Below are positions 8,294 to 16,645 of a stretch of 64,000 nt of DNA, in pieces. The position numbers and the translations under genes are program-made. Position 1 is the stretch's first letter. The number at the start of each line of letters is the position of its first letter. The notes beneath the pieces were generated by a model. It was not told where the DNA came from. It did not search any database and saw nothing but the letters and a program-made list of their open reading frames with translations. The DNA is taken from contig CAJUAL010000005.1 of the NCBI GenBank assembly GCA_910584405.1, forward strand, positions 62,001 to 126,000. The letters run 5' to 3'. Source of the DNA: an uncultured Vampirovibrio sp. GTDB taxonomy: Bacteria; Cyanobacteriota; Vampirovibrionia; Gastranaerophilales; Gastranaerophilaceae.

Positions 8294-9130
8294 ATGCTTA
8301 GAGGACCGTTTTTAGATAGAAATTGGATGGCTCAAAATCCTGATTATGAATCATCAGATATTGTGATGCTTGGAATGCCTTTTGACGGAACAGTTTCATA
8401 CCGTCCGGGGTCAAGGTTTGCGCCAGAGCAAATAAGACTTGCAAGTTGGGGATTGGAAGAATATTCTCCGAATTTTGATAGAGAATTATCTGATGTGAAT
8501 TTTCATGACGTCGGGGATTTAGAGTTTCCTCTGGGAAATACTTATAAAACTTTAGAACAAATAGAAGAAAATGTTGAAGCAATTTATAAAGACGGTAAAC
8601 GCGTATTTGGTATTGGCGGTGAGCACCTTGTAACATTACCTGAGGTTAAAGCCGTATCAAAGTTTTATGAAGATTTGGCTGTTATCCATTTTGATGCTCA
8701 TACTGATTTGCGAGAAGAGTATATGGGTGAAGAAATGTCACACAGTGCTGTTATTCGTCACATTTCAAAGTTTGTTAAACCGGAAAATATTAAGCAAATC
8801 GGTATTCGTTCCGGGATGAAAGAAGAATGGGAATTTATGGCAAAACATAATACTCTTTGTCATAAGTATTCCGATTTAGATGCTTTAAAGGGTAAAAATG
8901 TATTTATAACGGTGGATTTAGATTGTTTAGATACTTCAATCATGCCGGGAACAGGGACTCCTGAAGTTGGTGGAATGACTTTTGATGAACTTATCGGATG
9001 GTTTAAGTATTTGAAAGACTTTAATATAGTTGGAGCAGATGTTGTTGAGTTAGCTCCTGATTATGACGCGTCAGGTGCATCAACCGCTGTAGCTACTAAA
9101 GTTATACGTGAACTTTTAATGGTAATGTAG
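8294..9130 (+). CDS. speB: agmatinase (ureohydrolase family)
   Basis: A 278-aa member of the arginase/agmatinase family. Manganese ligands are visible in GGEHLVTLP, HFDAHTDLR and TVDLDCLDTSIMPGTGTPE, and the conserved DVVELAPDYD comes near the C terminus. Agmatinase converts agmatine to putrescine and urea in polyamine synthesis. Length and the GxGTPEVGG loop fit SpeB better than arginase, though formiminoglutamase or guanidinobutyrase cannot be excluded. AAGGAG lies 10 nt upstream. ligA follows after 8 nt, suggesting cotranscription. Confidence 0.85.
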   Translation: MLRGPFLDRNWMAQNPDYESSDIVMLGMPFDGTVSYRPGSRFAPEQIRLASWGLEEYSPNFDRELSDVNFHDVGDLEFPLGNTYKTLEQIEENVEAIYKDGKRVFGIGGEHLVTLPEVKAVSKFYEDLAVIHFDAHTDLREEYMGEEMSHSAVIRHISKFVKPENIKQIGIRSGMKEEWEFMAKHNTLCHKYSDLDALKGKNVFITVDLDCLDTSIMPGTGTPEVGGMTFDELIGWFKYLKDFNIVGADVVELAPDYDASGASTAVATKVIRELLMVM

Positions 9131-9138
9131 AGGGCATT

Positions 9139-11121
9139 ATGGATTTAAAAAATCGAGTTGAGTTTTTAAAAGACGAAATTAATAAAAGTAATTATAAATA
9201 CTATGTGGAAGAAAATCCGTATTTAAGTGATATTGAATACGACAGGCTGTTTGCGGAATTAAAGGCAATAGAAGAAGAACACCCCGAGTTAAGAACTCCT
9301 GATTCGCCTACTCAAAGGGTAGGTTCAATGAGTGAAAAATTCTTCCCTCATACTCATAAATACCGTTTATACAGCCTTGATAATACCTATAATGCGGAAG
9401 AACTTACTATCTGGTATGAAAAAATCTGTAAAGAATATGAGCAAGAGTTAGAACTTGTTTGTGAACTTAAAATAGACGGACTAGCGATTGCTTTAACTTA
9501 CGAAGACGGCTTATTTACGCTTGGAGTAACCCGTGGAGACGGGGTTACGGGTGAAGATATTACGACAAATCTTAAGACCGTAAAGGCTATACCGTTGAAG
9601 CTTTTTGAACCTAAAACACTTGAAGTTCGCGGAGAAATTTACATGCCGAAATCTTCATTTGAAAAATTGAATGAAGAAGCTAAACTTAGCGGAGATAAGG
9701 TTTTTGCAAATCCTCGTAATGCTGCAAGCGGCTCTTTAAGACAACATGACAGTACTATTACTGCTAAACGTGATTTATCTATGTTTACTTATACGGGAAT
9801 TTTTGAAAATGATGAAGATAAACAGATAAAAACTCACTACGACGGGATGATGAAGCTTAAAGAACTCGGCTTTAAAGTTAATCCAAATATCAGGCTTGTT
9901 AAAAATGTTCAGGAAGCTATTGAATACTGCAAAGAATGGGAAACAAAACGTTTTGACTTAGATTATGCAACAGACGGGGTTGTAATCAAGATTAATGATG
10001 TCGCAGTTCAAAAAAATCTCGGATACACCGCGCGTGCTCCGAAGTGGGCTACAGCATTTAAATTTCCGCCAGAGGAAGTTTCAACAAAACTACTTGATAT
10101 TGAACTTAATGTCGGTAAAACAGGTGTAGTTACTCCTGTTGCGGTATTAGAACCTGTTCAGTTGGGCGGAAGTGTTGTATCTCGAGCAAGTTTGCATAAC
10201 TTTGATGAGATTGCAAGACTTGATATAAGAATAGGCGATAAAGTTTTAGTTAAAAAAGCCGCTGAAATTATACCGAAAGTCGTTAAGGTTATGAATACTA
10301 AGATTCATAAAACCTTACCTGAGTACGTTCCTCCAAAAACATGCCCTGCATGCGGCGGAGAGCTTGTTGAACGAGAAGGCGATGTTGGACTTTATTGTAA
10401 TAATCCGAATTGTGCAAAATTAATGTGCGCTAAAATTGAATACTGGGTAAGTAAAGAGGCTATGGATATTGAAACTGTCGGACCTTCTGTTATTCAGCAG
10501 TTGTACGAAAAGAATTTTATATCAAACCCTGCCGATTTATACAGTCTGACTGTAGAAGATTTCTTAAAGCTGGATTCTGTTAAGGAAAAATCTGCTACAA
10601 ACTTCTACACCTCTATTCAAAACAGTAAATCAAGACCTTTCAATCGCCTTTTAACAGCACTTGGTATCAGACATGTTGGGAAAGAAACGGCTGATCTTTT
10701 GGCAGGTGAATTTGAATCTCTGGACGCAATGAAAGAAGCTTCATTAGAGCAGCTTTCCAATATCGAAGGCATTGGCGGAATTATTGCTCAATCAATTTAT
10801 GATTATTTTAGAGATGAAAATAATCTTACTATGATTGAAGAGTTAAAGCTTGCAGGGGTCAACCCTACATCTAAAGCTAAACCAAAGTCTGATAAATTGT
10901 CAGGAAAAACTTTTGTTCTGACAGGAACATTACAAAATATGACAAGAGATGAAGCAAGTGCATTAATTAAATCTCATGGCGGAAAAACCGCATCATCAGT
11001 GTCTAAAAAGACTTCTTATGTTTTAGCGGGAGAAAATGCGGGGTCAAAATTAGACAAAGCTCAAGATTTAGGTGTTATAATATTGACAGAAAATGATTTT
11101 CTTGAAATGATAAAACAATAA
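9139..11121 (+). CDS. ligA: NAD-dependent DNA ligase
   Basis: A complete 660-aa bacterial LigA. Domains in order: NAD-binding Ia (YYVEENPYLSDIEYDRL), adenylation domain with the nucleotidyl lysine K111 in CELKIDG, OB fold, four-Cys zinc finger (CPACGG ... CNNPNC, about 401-425), helix-hairpin-helix motifs (LTALGIRHVGKETA, LSNIEGIGGIIA) and a C-terminal BRCT domain (about 585-660). It seals nicks in replication and repair using NAD+. Start ATG has GAGGG upstream. It lies in a run speB-ligA-TM protein-SIMPL with short gaps. Confidence 0.97.
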   Translation: MDLKNRVEFLKDEINKSNYKYYVEENPYLSDIEYDRLFAELKAIEEEHPELRTPDSPTQRVGSMSEKFFPHTHKYRLYSLDNTYNAEELTIWYEKICKEYEQELELVCELKIDGLAIALTYEDGLFTLGVTRGDGVTGEDITTNLKTVKAIPLKLFEPKTLEVRGEIYMPKSSFEKLNEEAKLSGDKVFANPRNAASGSLRQHDSTITAKRDLSMFTYTGIFENDEDKQIKTHYDGMMKLKELGFKVNPNIRLVKNVQEAIEYCKEWETKRFDLDYATDGVVIKINDVAVQKNLGYTARAPKWATAFKFPPEEVSTKLLDIELNVGKTGVVTPVAVLEPVQLGGSVVSRASLHNFDEIARLDIRIGDKVLVKKAAEIIPKVVKVMNTKIHKTLPEYVPPKTCPACGGELVEREGDVGLYCNNPNCAKLMCAKIEYWVSKEAMDIETVGPSVIQQLYEKNFISNPADLYSLTVEDFLKLDSVKEKSATNFYTSIQNSKSRPFNRLLTALGIRHVGKETADLLAGEFESLDAMKEASLEQLSNIEGIGGIIAQSIYDYFRDENNLTMIEELKLAGVNPTSKAKPKSDKLSGKTFVLTGTLQNMTRDEASALIKSHGGKTASSVSKKTSYVLAGENAGSKLDKAQDLGVIILTENDFLEMIKQ

Positions 11122-11136
11122 AAAGGAAATTTAATT

Positions 11137-11604
11137 ATGAAGATTTTACAGATAGACGGGATAAAAGGTTTAGTAACTGCAGTTTTTATGGGAATCTGCC
11201 TTTTTGCAGGTTTTGTACTATTCCCGGGAATGGTTGCAATGCATTTTTGGAACAGATATTTGGTGAATTTATATATGTTCCCTCAATTAAGCTTGTTTCA
11301 AGGTGTTTTGTTGTGGGGAATTGTTGTTGTTTCTTATTGTATACTATCAAAAAGCGGACTTGCAGTTTCATTTAAAAGCACTCCGGAATTAAGCGAAGAA
11401 GAACTTGAATCTATTATTAAATCTGCAAAAATATCTTCAAATATGAGAATAATGAATAAAATAATGTCTAAAGCTGATAAGGTTGAAATTCATAAAAATT
11501 CTAAAGAAGACAAAGAATCTTCTTATGTATCTTCACCTATTTCTTTAAATAAAACTGATTCTGTTGAAAAAATAGAAGATGAAAAGGTTTCTAATATAAA
11601 ATAA
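11137..11604 (+). CDS. hypothetical membrane protein
   Basis: A 155-aa protein of unknown function with two hydrophobic segments in the N-terminal half (about residues 9-35 and 47-70). These are followed by a hydrophilic, Lys/Ser/Glu-rich tail that is probably disordered. There is no cleavable signal peptide pattern. It starts 16 nt after ligA with AAAGGAAA as ribosome binding site and is followed 23 nt later by a SIMPL protein, so it is likely in the same transcript. No family recognised. Confidence 0.6.
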   Translation: MKILQIDGIKGLVTAVFMGICLFAGFVLFPGMVAMHFWNRYLVNLYMFPQLSLFQGVLLWGIVVVSYCILSKSGLAVSFKSTPELSEEELESIIKSAKISSNMRIMNKIMSKADKVEIHKNSKEDKESSYVSSPISLNKTDSVEKIEDEKVSNIK

Positions 11605-11626
11605 CAGTTAGTAATGGAGGTTATTT

Positions 11627-12394
11627 ATGAAAAAGATTATTGCAGGTTCAATGCTTGCAGCTATGCTTGTGACTACTCCGTTTATGTTTTCACAGGTAAA
11701 CGCAATTAGTGCAGACAAGGATTCTGAAAGAGGTTGGATTGCAGTTTCTTATACTGCGGAAAAAGAGGTTTCACCTGACACAGTAGAGATTTCTATTGCG
11801 GTTAAAACAGATGACAAACGCTCTATGCAGGAAGCTGTAAGAAAAAATAAAGAAATATCAGATAAGGTTTATGCGTATGTAAAAACTTTTATTAATCCTG
11901 AAAACAAGGATTATGTAAAAACGTCTAACTTCTCGGCTTACCCTGAATATTCTTATAACAGCGGTAAACGCTTTTTAGATAAGTATACAGTATCTAACAA
12001 TATTATTGTTCATACAAAATATGTTGATAAGATTTCAACACTTATTGATAAATCTTTAACTCTTGGGGCAACAAATGTAGACAGTTTAAACTTTAGCTTG
12101 TCTGAAAAAGATAAAGAATGCGCGGAATTATTAAAAACAGCAGCGACAAATGCAAGAAAAAGAGCTGATATTGTAGCTGCAGCTTCAGGTTCTGTTATAA
12201 CAGGTATCAGAAATATTGATACTTCATGTTCTGTAAATAGAGCAGGGAATTACAATTATGCCAGAAATACTTTGATGATGGCAAAATCAGCAGGCGTAGC
12301 AGAAGATGCTGCAATGCCTGAAGCTTCTCCAAATATTGAAGCAGGAGTTATAAGAGTTTACTCAAATGTTAATGCAAGTTACTATTTAAAATAA
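11627..12394 (+). CDS. SIMPL domain protein (DUF541), secreted
   Basis: A 255-aa protein with an N-terminal signal peptide (MKKIIAGSMLAAMLVTTPF, cleavage probably near QVNA) and a SIMPL/DUF541 domain. Typical features are VSYTAEKEVSPDTVEISIAV near the start, repeated K-rich helices and the TNVDSLNFSLSEKDKECAELL segment. SIMPL proteins are exported and have no settled enzymatic function; they are linked to oxidative stress and signalling in some bacteria. A second, more distant SIMPL protein with a membrane anchor occurs in this window at 29202-29930. GGAGG lies upstream of the start. Confidence 0.8.
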   Translation: MKKIIAGSMLAAMLVTTPFMFSQVNAISADKDSERGWIAVSYTAEKEVSPDTVEISIAVKTDDKRSMQEAVRKNKEISDKVYAYVKTFINPENKDYVKTSNFSAYPEYSYNSGKRFLDKYTVSNNIIVHTKYVDKISTLIDKSLTLGATNVDSLNFSLSEKDKECAELLKTAATNARKRADIVAAASGSVITGIRNIDTSCSVNRAGNYNYARNTLMMAKSAGVAEDAAMPEASPNIEAGVIRVYSNVNASYYLK

Positions 12395-12398
12395 GTAC

Positions 12399-12432
12399 AA
12401 AAAAATCCCTCTTATTTAAAGAGGGATTTTTT
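12399..12432. terminator. bidirectional terminator
   Basis: A-run, AATCCCTCTT, 6-nt loop region, AAGAGGGATT, T-run. It separates two convergent genes and can serve both strands. Confidence 0.85.
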
Positions 12433-12436
12433 ATTA

Positions 12437-12679
12437 TTAAAGTTTTCTTTTCCCGTTGTTAAGCCACGGTGCTGATTCTAAATCGTTTATGTTATATTTT
12501 AGCAAATAATCGCTTCCGTCTTGTTTATAGACTTTATCTGTAGTTGTTTTGTTACTTACGGGTTTAGTTGCTTGAGTTTTTTGAGCAGGTTTTTTATTAT
12601 AAGTCCCTGAAGCGGCACTTGCTATAATTTGAGTTTGAAATAGTAATAAAGCCATTACAATTGCAAATTTTTTCATCAT
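12437..12679 (-). CDS. small secreted hypothetical protein
   Basis: An 80-aa protein with a signal peptide (MMKKFAIVMALLLFQTQIIASAAS). The Lys/Thr/Gln-rich middle is low in complexity, and the protein ends in YLLKYNINDLESAPWLNNGK. No family recognised. AGGAG precedes ATGATG. It sits 24 nt downstream of apt on the same strand, so it may share its transcript, and it ends at the shared bidirectional terminator. Real because of the signal peptide and ribosome binding site. Confidence 0.6.
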   Translation of the reverse strand: MMKKFAIVMALLLFQTQIIASAASGTYNKKPAQKTQATKPVSNKTTTDKVYKQDGSDYLLKYNINDLESAPWLNNGKRKL

Positions 12680-12703
12680 TTTATCTCCTGATTAGTATAT
12701 ATA

Positions 12704-13237
12704 CTAGTATTGTAACATAGATATTATTTTTCCGCAATTATCTAATTTTGCTCTTCCGTTTAAGTCTTCCAACTCGATTAAGAAAGCTGCACCAACCAAG
12801 TTTCCGCCTGCTTTTTTAACTAACGAGCAAGCCGCTTTAGCTGTTCCGCCTGTTGCCAATAAATCGTCTACAACAAGAACATTTGCACCTTCTTCGATAG
12901 CATCAGCGTGGATTTCAATTGAATCAGAACCGTATTCCAAATCGTAAGATTCTTTAATCGTATCAGCTGGAAGTTTATTTGGTTTTCTGATTGGAATAAA
13001 TCCGCAGTTAAGTTTATATGCCATCGGCATACCAAAAATAAATCCGCGAGATTCAATACCTGCGATATAATCAATTTTGTATTCTTTATACGCATCGCAA
13101 AGGTAATCAACCATAGCTCGCATTGTTTGTGCATCCTTAATTCCTGTAGTGATATCTCTAAAGATTATACCTTTTTTCGGGAAGTCAGGAACTGCTCTTA
13201 TTTTATCTTTTACGTCTTCAATTGTTAATGTTGTCAT
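12704..13237 (-). CDS. apt: adenine phosphoribosyltransferase
   Basis: A 177-aa Apt of normal length. The start has the usual IRAVPDFPKKGIIFRDIT, the active-site flap region precedes it, and the PRPP-binding motif VLVVDDLLATGGTA is intact near residue 118. The enzyme salvages adenine to AMP using PRPP in the cytosol. AGGAG precedes the start. The glycosyltransferase gene upstream ends 11 nt before it, so the two are probably cotranscribed without obvious functional link. Confidence 0.95.
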   Translation of the reverse strand: MTTLTIEDVKDKIRAVPDFPKKGIIFRDITTGIKDAQTMRAMVDYLCDAYKEYKIDYIAGIESRGFIFGMPMAYKLNCGFIPIRKPNKLPADTIKESYDLEYGSDSIEIHADAIEEGANVLVVDDLLATGGTAKAACSLVKKAGGNLVGAAFLIELEDLNGRAKLDNCGKIISMLQY

Positions 13238-13248
13238 TTATATTTCTC

Positions 13249-14625
13249 CTATTTTGCTATTAGTAACTTCTTTAATTCTTCTTTTGCTTTTTTAATCTTT
13301 TCTTTGGCTTTCTGGATTGCGTGTTCATGTTGAACAAGTCCGTGGGCTGTTTTACCCCAGTTCATGTCTTTTTTCATAAACAGGATTTTTGTACCTATAA
13401 AAAGTACCAGCGGGAACCAGATTACAAGCAGGTAAACTGATGTATAAACCGCTTGGATAAAAGCGTCTGATCTTGGAAGGTTATCGTATCTTCTCAGACT
13501 GTATCTGCATGCCATAAAAAATCCGAAACCGATAATACATCCCATAATACCGGAGGACATTAAAATATGAGGGTTTGCGTCTTTTAAAAGAATTTTCAAT
13601 ACCAGAATACCTATTTCTATAATAAACCATGCCGGCATGATGAATTGAGAAATGTAGGCTATCATATCAAGTCTTGCTCTCATAGACATCTTTTTAGATG
13701 TAAGAATATCCCAGAAGTATTCAAGATATCTTCTTATTGTTCCTTCAAGCCACCTTCTGCGCTGTTTGTAAAGCGGTGCAATATACATAATTCCTTCTTC
13801 ATAAACAGCCGTGTCATGACAGAATCTTACGTCCCAGCCTTTTATGTGAAGTCGTGTTGACATGTCAAGGTCATCTGTAATTGTGTAGTTGTTCCAGCCG
13901 CCAATATCTTCTAACGCACTTCTTTTAATAAGTTCACCGTTGCCGCGAAGCTCAACTGCCCCTTTTATGGAATCTCTTCCGACCTGAAAGTGGGTATCCA
14001 TTGTCATTTCATTGTTTTGACAGCGGGTTAAAAGATTTATGTCTTTATTTCTTACTATTTTTCTTGCTTGAACTGCTCCGACATCTTTTGGCTCAAGTTC
14101 ATAGACAAGGTTTGTTAAAAAATCAGGTTCCATTGTCGCGTCAGCATCAAATACAAGTATTGCTTCGCCTTTTGCAAACTCTAAAGCATCGTTTAATACT
14201 GCCGATTTGCCCGGAAATGCGTCTTTCGGACGAATAAATGCTATAACTTTATTTGGGTATTCTTTTTCCAAATCTTTTAATACAGAAGCTGTGTTATCAG
14301 TACTTCTGTCGTCAATTGCTATTATTTCAAAATTAGGGTAATCCAGATTTAAAACAGTTCTCACGGTGTTTGCAATAACAGATTCTTCATTATGTGCAGG
14401 AATCATTATACTTACAAACGGTTTGTAAGCTTCGTTTTTAATCTGCGGCGACTTACGGCTTATACGTTGTTTGATTTTGTAAGCAATATTTGTAAATAAA
14501 GCGTAAGTCGCCATTAATGATACTAATATTGCCAAGCCCCAAACCGTATAACTTTGGAATATATAAATAAATGCCGTTAATCCCAAAACTATTAAGAATA
14601 ATAATATTCTCTCTTTCATATCCAC
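13249..14625 (-). CDS. membrane glycosyltransferase family 2 (processive type)
   Basis: A 458-aa inner-membrane GT2 protein: two N-terminal membrane helices, a GT-A domain (SIMIPAHNEESVI, DDRSTDNT, DADATMEPDF as DXD, TDDLDMSTRL, QRRRWLEG) and about four C-terminal helices. The pattern resembles PgaC/IcaA, hyaluronan synthase and related enzymes that polymerise N-acetylglucosamine-type polysaccharide. The ED-x(n)-QxxRW signature is represented by TDDLDM and QRRRW. No partner deacetylase or pgaD-like gene is adjacent, so the product is uncertain. The start codon is probably GTG (14625) with AAGGA upstream; ATG at 14619 is an alternative. Confidence 0.8.
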   Translation of the reverse strand: MDMKERILLFLIVLGLTAFIYIFQSYTVWGLAILVSLMATYALFTNIAYKIKQRISRKSPQIKNEAYKPFVSIMIPAHNEESVIANTVRTVLNLDYPNFEIIAIDDRSTDNTASVLKDLEKEYPNKVIAFIRPKDAFPGKSAVLNDALEFAKGEAILVFDADATMEPDFLTNLVYELEPKDVGAVQARKIVRNKDINLLTRCQNNEMTMDTHFQVGRDSIKGAVELRGNGELIKRSALEDIGGWNNYTITDDLDMSTRLHIKGWDVRFCHDTAVYEEGIMYIAPLYKQRRRWLEGTIRRYLEYFWDILTSKKMSMRARLDMIAYISQFIMPAWFIIEIGILVLKILLKDANPHILMSSGIMGCIIGFGFFMACRYSLRRYDNLPRSDAFIQAVYTSVYLLVIWFPLVLFIGTKILFMKKDMNWGKTAHGLVQHEHAIQKAKEKIKKAKEELKKLLIAK

Positions 14626-14798
14626 CTAATCTTTTTCCTTACTATTCCAATATATATATTAGCAGAAAAATCCTAAGAACACTTATTTATTAAGCATATT
14701 GATACAATTATTTTTCTGCTTCACTGGATATATACCCGTAAAATCTCAATCGTTAAGAGGTTTTTTCTGTTAATAAGTGTTAAAATTCTTTAAGGTTG

Positions 14799-14826
14799 TT
14801 GCATTCGGAGAAATTTTTTATATAAT
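14799..14826 (+). promoter_or_regulatory. promoter of the HU gene
   Basis: TTGCAT (14799-14804), 16-nt spacer, consensus TATAAT (14821-14826). The rest of the 231-bp divergent gap to the glycosyltransferase gene shows nothing else clear. Confidence 0.7.
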
Positions 14827-14856
14827 AAGAGAGTACACAAGAAAAGGAGTTTTATT

Positions 14857-15135
14857 ATGAACAAAGAAGAATTAGTACAAGAAATTTCTAAAAAAGCTAA
14901 CGTTACACAAAAAGAAGCTGCTGAAGTTTTATCTTCATTAATTGATACAATTCAAAAAACAGTTTCTAAAGGTAAAAAAGTTACTTTAGTAGGTTTCGGT
15001 ACTTTCGAACCACGCAAAAGAGCTGCTAGAACAGGTAGAAACCCTCAAACTGGTAAAGAATTAAAAATCCCTGCTAAAACAGTTCCTGCTTTCTCAGCTG
15101 GTAAAAAATTCAAAACTGTTGTTAACGGAAAATAG
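14857..15135 (+). CDS. hup: HU family DNA-binding protein
   Basis: A 92-aa HU/IHF-family protein of standard length. The start MNKEELVQEISKKANVTQKEA, the VTLVGFGTFEPRKRAARTGRNP arm region and the Pro at the arm tip (NPQTG) are typical of HU. It coats and bends DNA as a nucleoid protein. AAGGAG lies 9 nt upstream; the gene has its own promoter and terminator. Codons are more uniform than in neighbours, consistent with high expression. Confidence 0.95.
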   Translation: MNKEELVQEISKKANVTQKEAAEVLSSLIDTIQKTVSKGKKVTLVGFGTFEPRKRAARTGRNPQTGKELKIPAKTVPAFSAGKKFKTVVNGK

Positions 15136-15164
15136 TTTTTAAATTTATATAAAACTGAAATTTT

Positions 15165-15194
15165 GAACCTCGATAGATTTATCGGGGTTCTTTT
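15165..15194 (+). terminator. terminator of the HU gene
   Basis: GAACC-CGATA / TATCG-GGTTC stem with a T/G mismatch pair inside, followed by TTTT. Confidence 0.75.
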
Positions 15195-15257
15195 AGTTAT
15201 CCAATACATTTACCCCTTTTTGTGGTATAATCGCAAATATGAATAGGGAGAAGTTTT

Positions 15258-15875
15258 ATGTTAGATAGTATATTAGCAGGATTAATAAGTTGGATAGAGC
15301 AGGTAATTACGGCAATGGGACCTGCCGGGATTGCTCTTTTAATGGCAATCGAGTCATGTAATATTCCTCTGCCAAGTGAAGCTGTATTACCTTTTGCAGG
15401 GTATTTGGTAAGTAAAGGTGAAATGGGATTCCATGCTGCCGCTTTTGCTGGTGCAATCGGTTGTGTTTTAGGCTCAATTCCGTCTTATTATCTTGGATAT
15501 TTCGGCGGTAGAAAATTCTTTGAAAAATACGGAAAATATCTTCTTGTATCAAAAAAAGATTTGGATGAAGCTGATAAATGGGTTGAAAAATACGGGGATT
15601 GGGCATTTTTTATTTGCAGAATGCTTCCTGTAATCAGAACTTTTATATCGCTGCCTGCTGGTATTTTAAAAGCCAGAAAAAGAACATTTTTTACTCTTAC
15701 ATTCTTAGGCTCTCTTATTTGGAGTTATTTACTTGTTTATGTTGGGGTAAAACTTGGCGAACATTTAGACAAATTAAAATCAATTTGGCATAAATTTGAT
15801 ATTGTAATAGTTTTAGCATGTTTAATTTTAGGTGGAATTTATATCTGGAAACATGTTAAACATTTAAAAGATTAA
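15258..15875 (+). CDS. DedA family membrane protein
   Basis: A 205-aa DedA/SNARE-associated (VTT) family protein. The signatures ESCNIPLPSEAVLPFAGYL and FICRMLPVIRTFISLPAGI with GxxR/PxxR are intact, with about five hydrophobic segments. DedA proteins act in the inner membrane in lipid handling, membrane potential and envelope stress; some are undecaprenyl-phosphate translocases. It has an extended -10 box (TGTGGTATAAT, ending at 15231) and GGGAG upstream. A pilin-like gene starts 14 nt downstream. Confidence 0.88.
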   Translation: MLDSILAGLISWIEQVITAMGPAGIALLMAIESCNIPLPSEAVLPFAGYLVSKGEMGFHAAAFAGAIGCVLGSIPSYYLGYFGGRKFFEKYGKYLLVSKKDLDEADKWVEKYGDWAFFICRMLPVIRTFISLPAGILKARKRTFFTLTFLGSLIWSYLLVYVGVKLGEHLDKLKSIWHKFDIVIVLACLILGGIYIWKHVKHLKD

Positions 15876-15889
15876 AGGAGAGAAAAGGT

Positions 15890-16605
15890 ATGGAAAATCA
15901 GACTATGATTAGAATTTCGGGGGGGGTAACTCTTACGGCTTAGCGCGAAGCGCGTTTACCTTAGCGGAGGTTCTAATTACCCTCGGTATAATCGGTATTG
16001 TTGCAGCGATGACTATCCCGTCATTGAAAACAAAAATTCGAAAAACTCAGATTCAAACAGGGGTTAAAGCTGCGTATAGTATTTTTTCTCAGGCAACGAA
16101 GTTGTCAATGAAAGAAAACGATAGTATTTCGGGTTGGGATACCGATAATGAAAATGAGTTTGCTGATAAATATATTGTACCTTATTTAACGGGTGTAACA
16201 AAGTTAAAAACACATCCAAAGATGAGTACTTTGTATGATGCTGATGATAATAATTCTCTTTTATTTTGGGCACCACCTTTTTATCAATTACAAAATGGTA
16301 TGATTTTTTCAACGCATAACAGTAATGGTCCGATAAATATGCTGTTGATGGTTGATATTAATGGACAAAAAGGTCCTAATACCCTTGGTATTGACGGGTT
16401 TGTATTTTATTTTGATAAAGAAAAAGAGGCTTTGCTTCCTTCCGGTACGAATTGTACAAAGGATGAAATAACAGCAGGAAAAGGTTGTGGTTACTATGGA
16501 ATGTGCTCTCGAGGTGCCGGTTGGAGATATTATCAGGGAATGCATTGTGCAGCATTACTCCAGAAAAATAACTGGGTAATTCCTAAAGATTATCCGTTAA
16601 AATAA
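15890..16605 (+). pseudogene. type IV pilin-like protein, frame broken at a G8 tract
   Basis: ATG 15890 has AAAGGAG upstream and reads MENQTMIRIS, then enters a run of eight G (15919-15926) and stops at TAG 15941. A second frame, open from 15913, encodes ARSAFTLAEVLITLG and continues to 16605. This is a class III signal with A before F and Glu at +5, followed by a pilin/pseudopilin body with Cys and Gly-Trp residues near the end. One extra G (nine) would join the two frames into a 238-aa prepilin. As read here it is off. Either a phase-variable gene, a true pseudogene or a homopolymer sequencing error. The 14-nt spacing from the DedA gene suggests cotranscription. Confidence 0.75.
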
Positions 16606-16645
16606 TGTAGAATACATAGCGACTTGAGCAAAGCCTGCAAGGATT

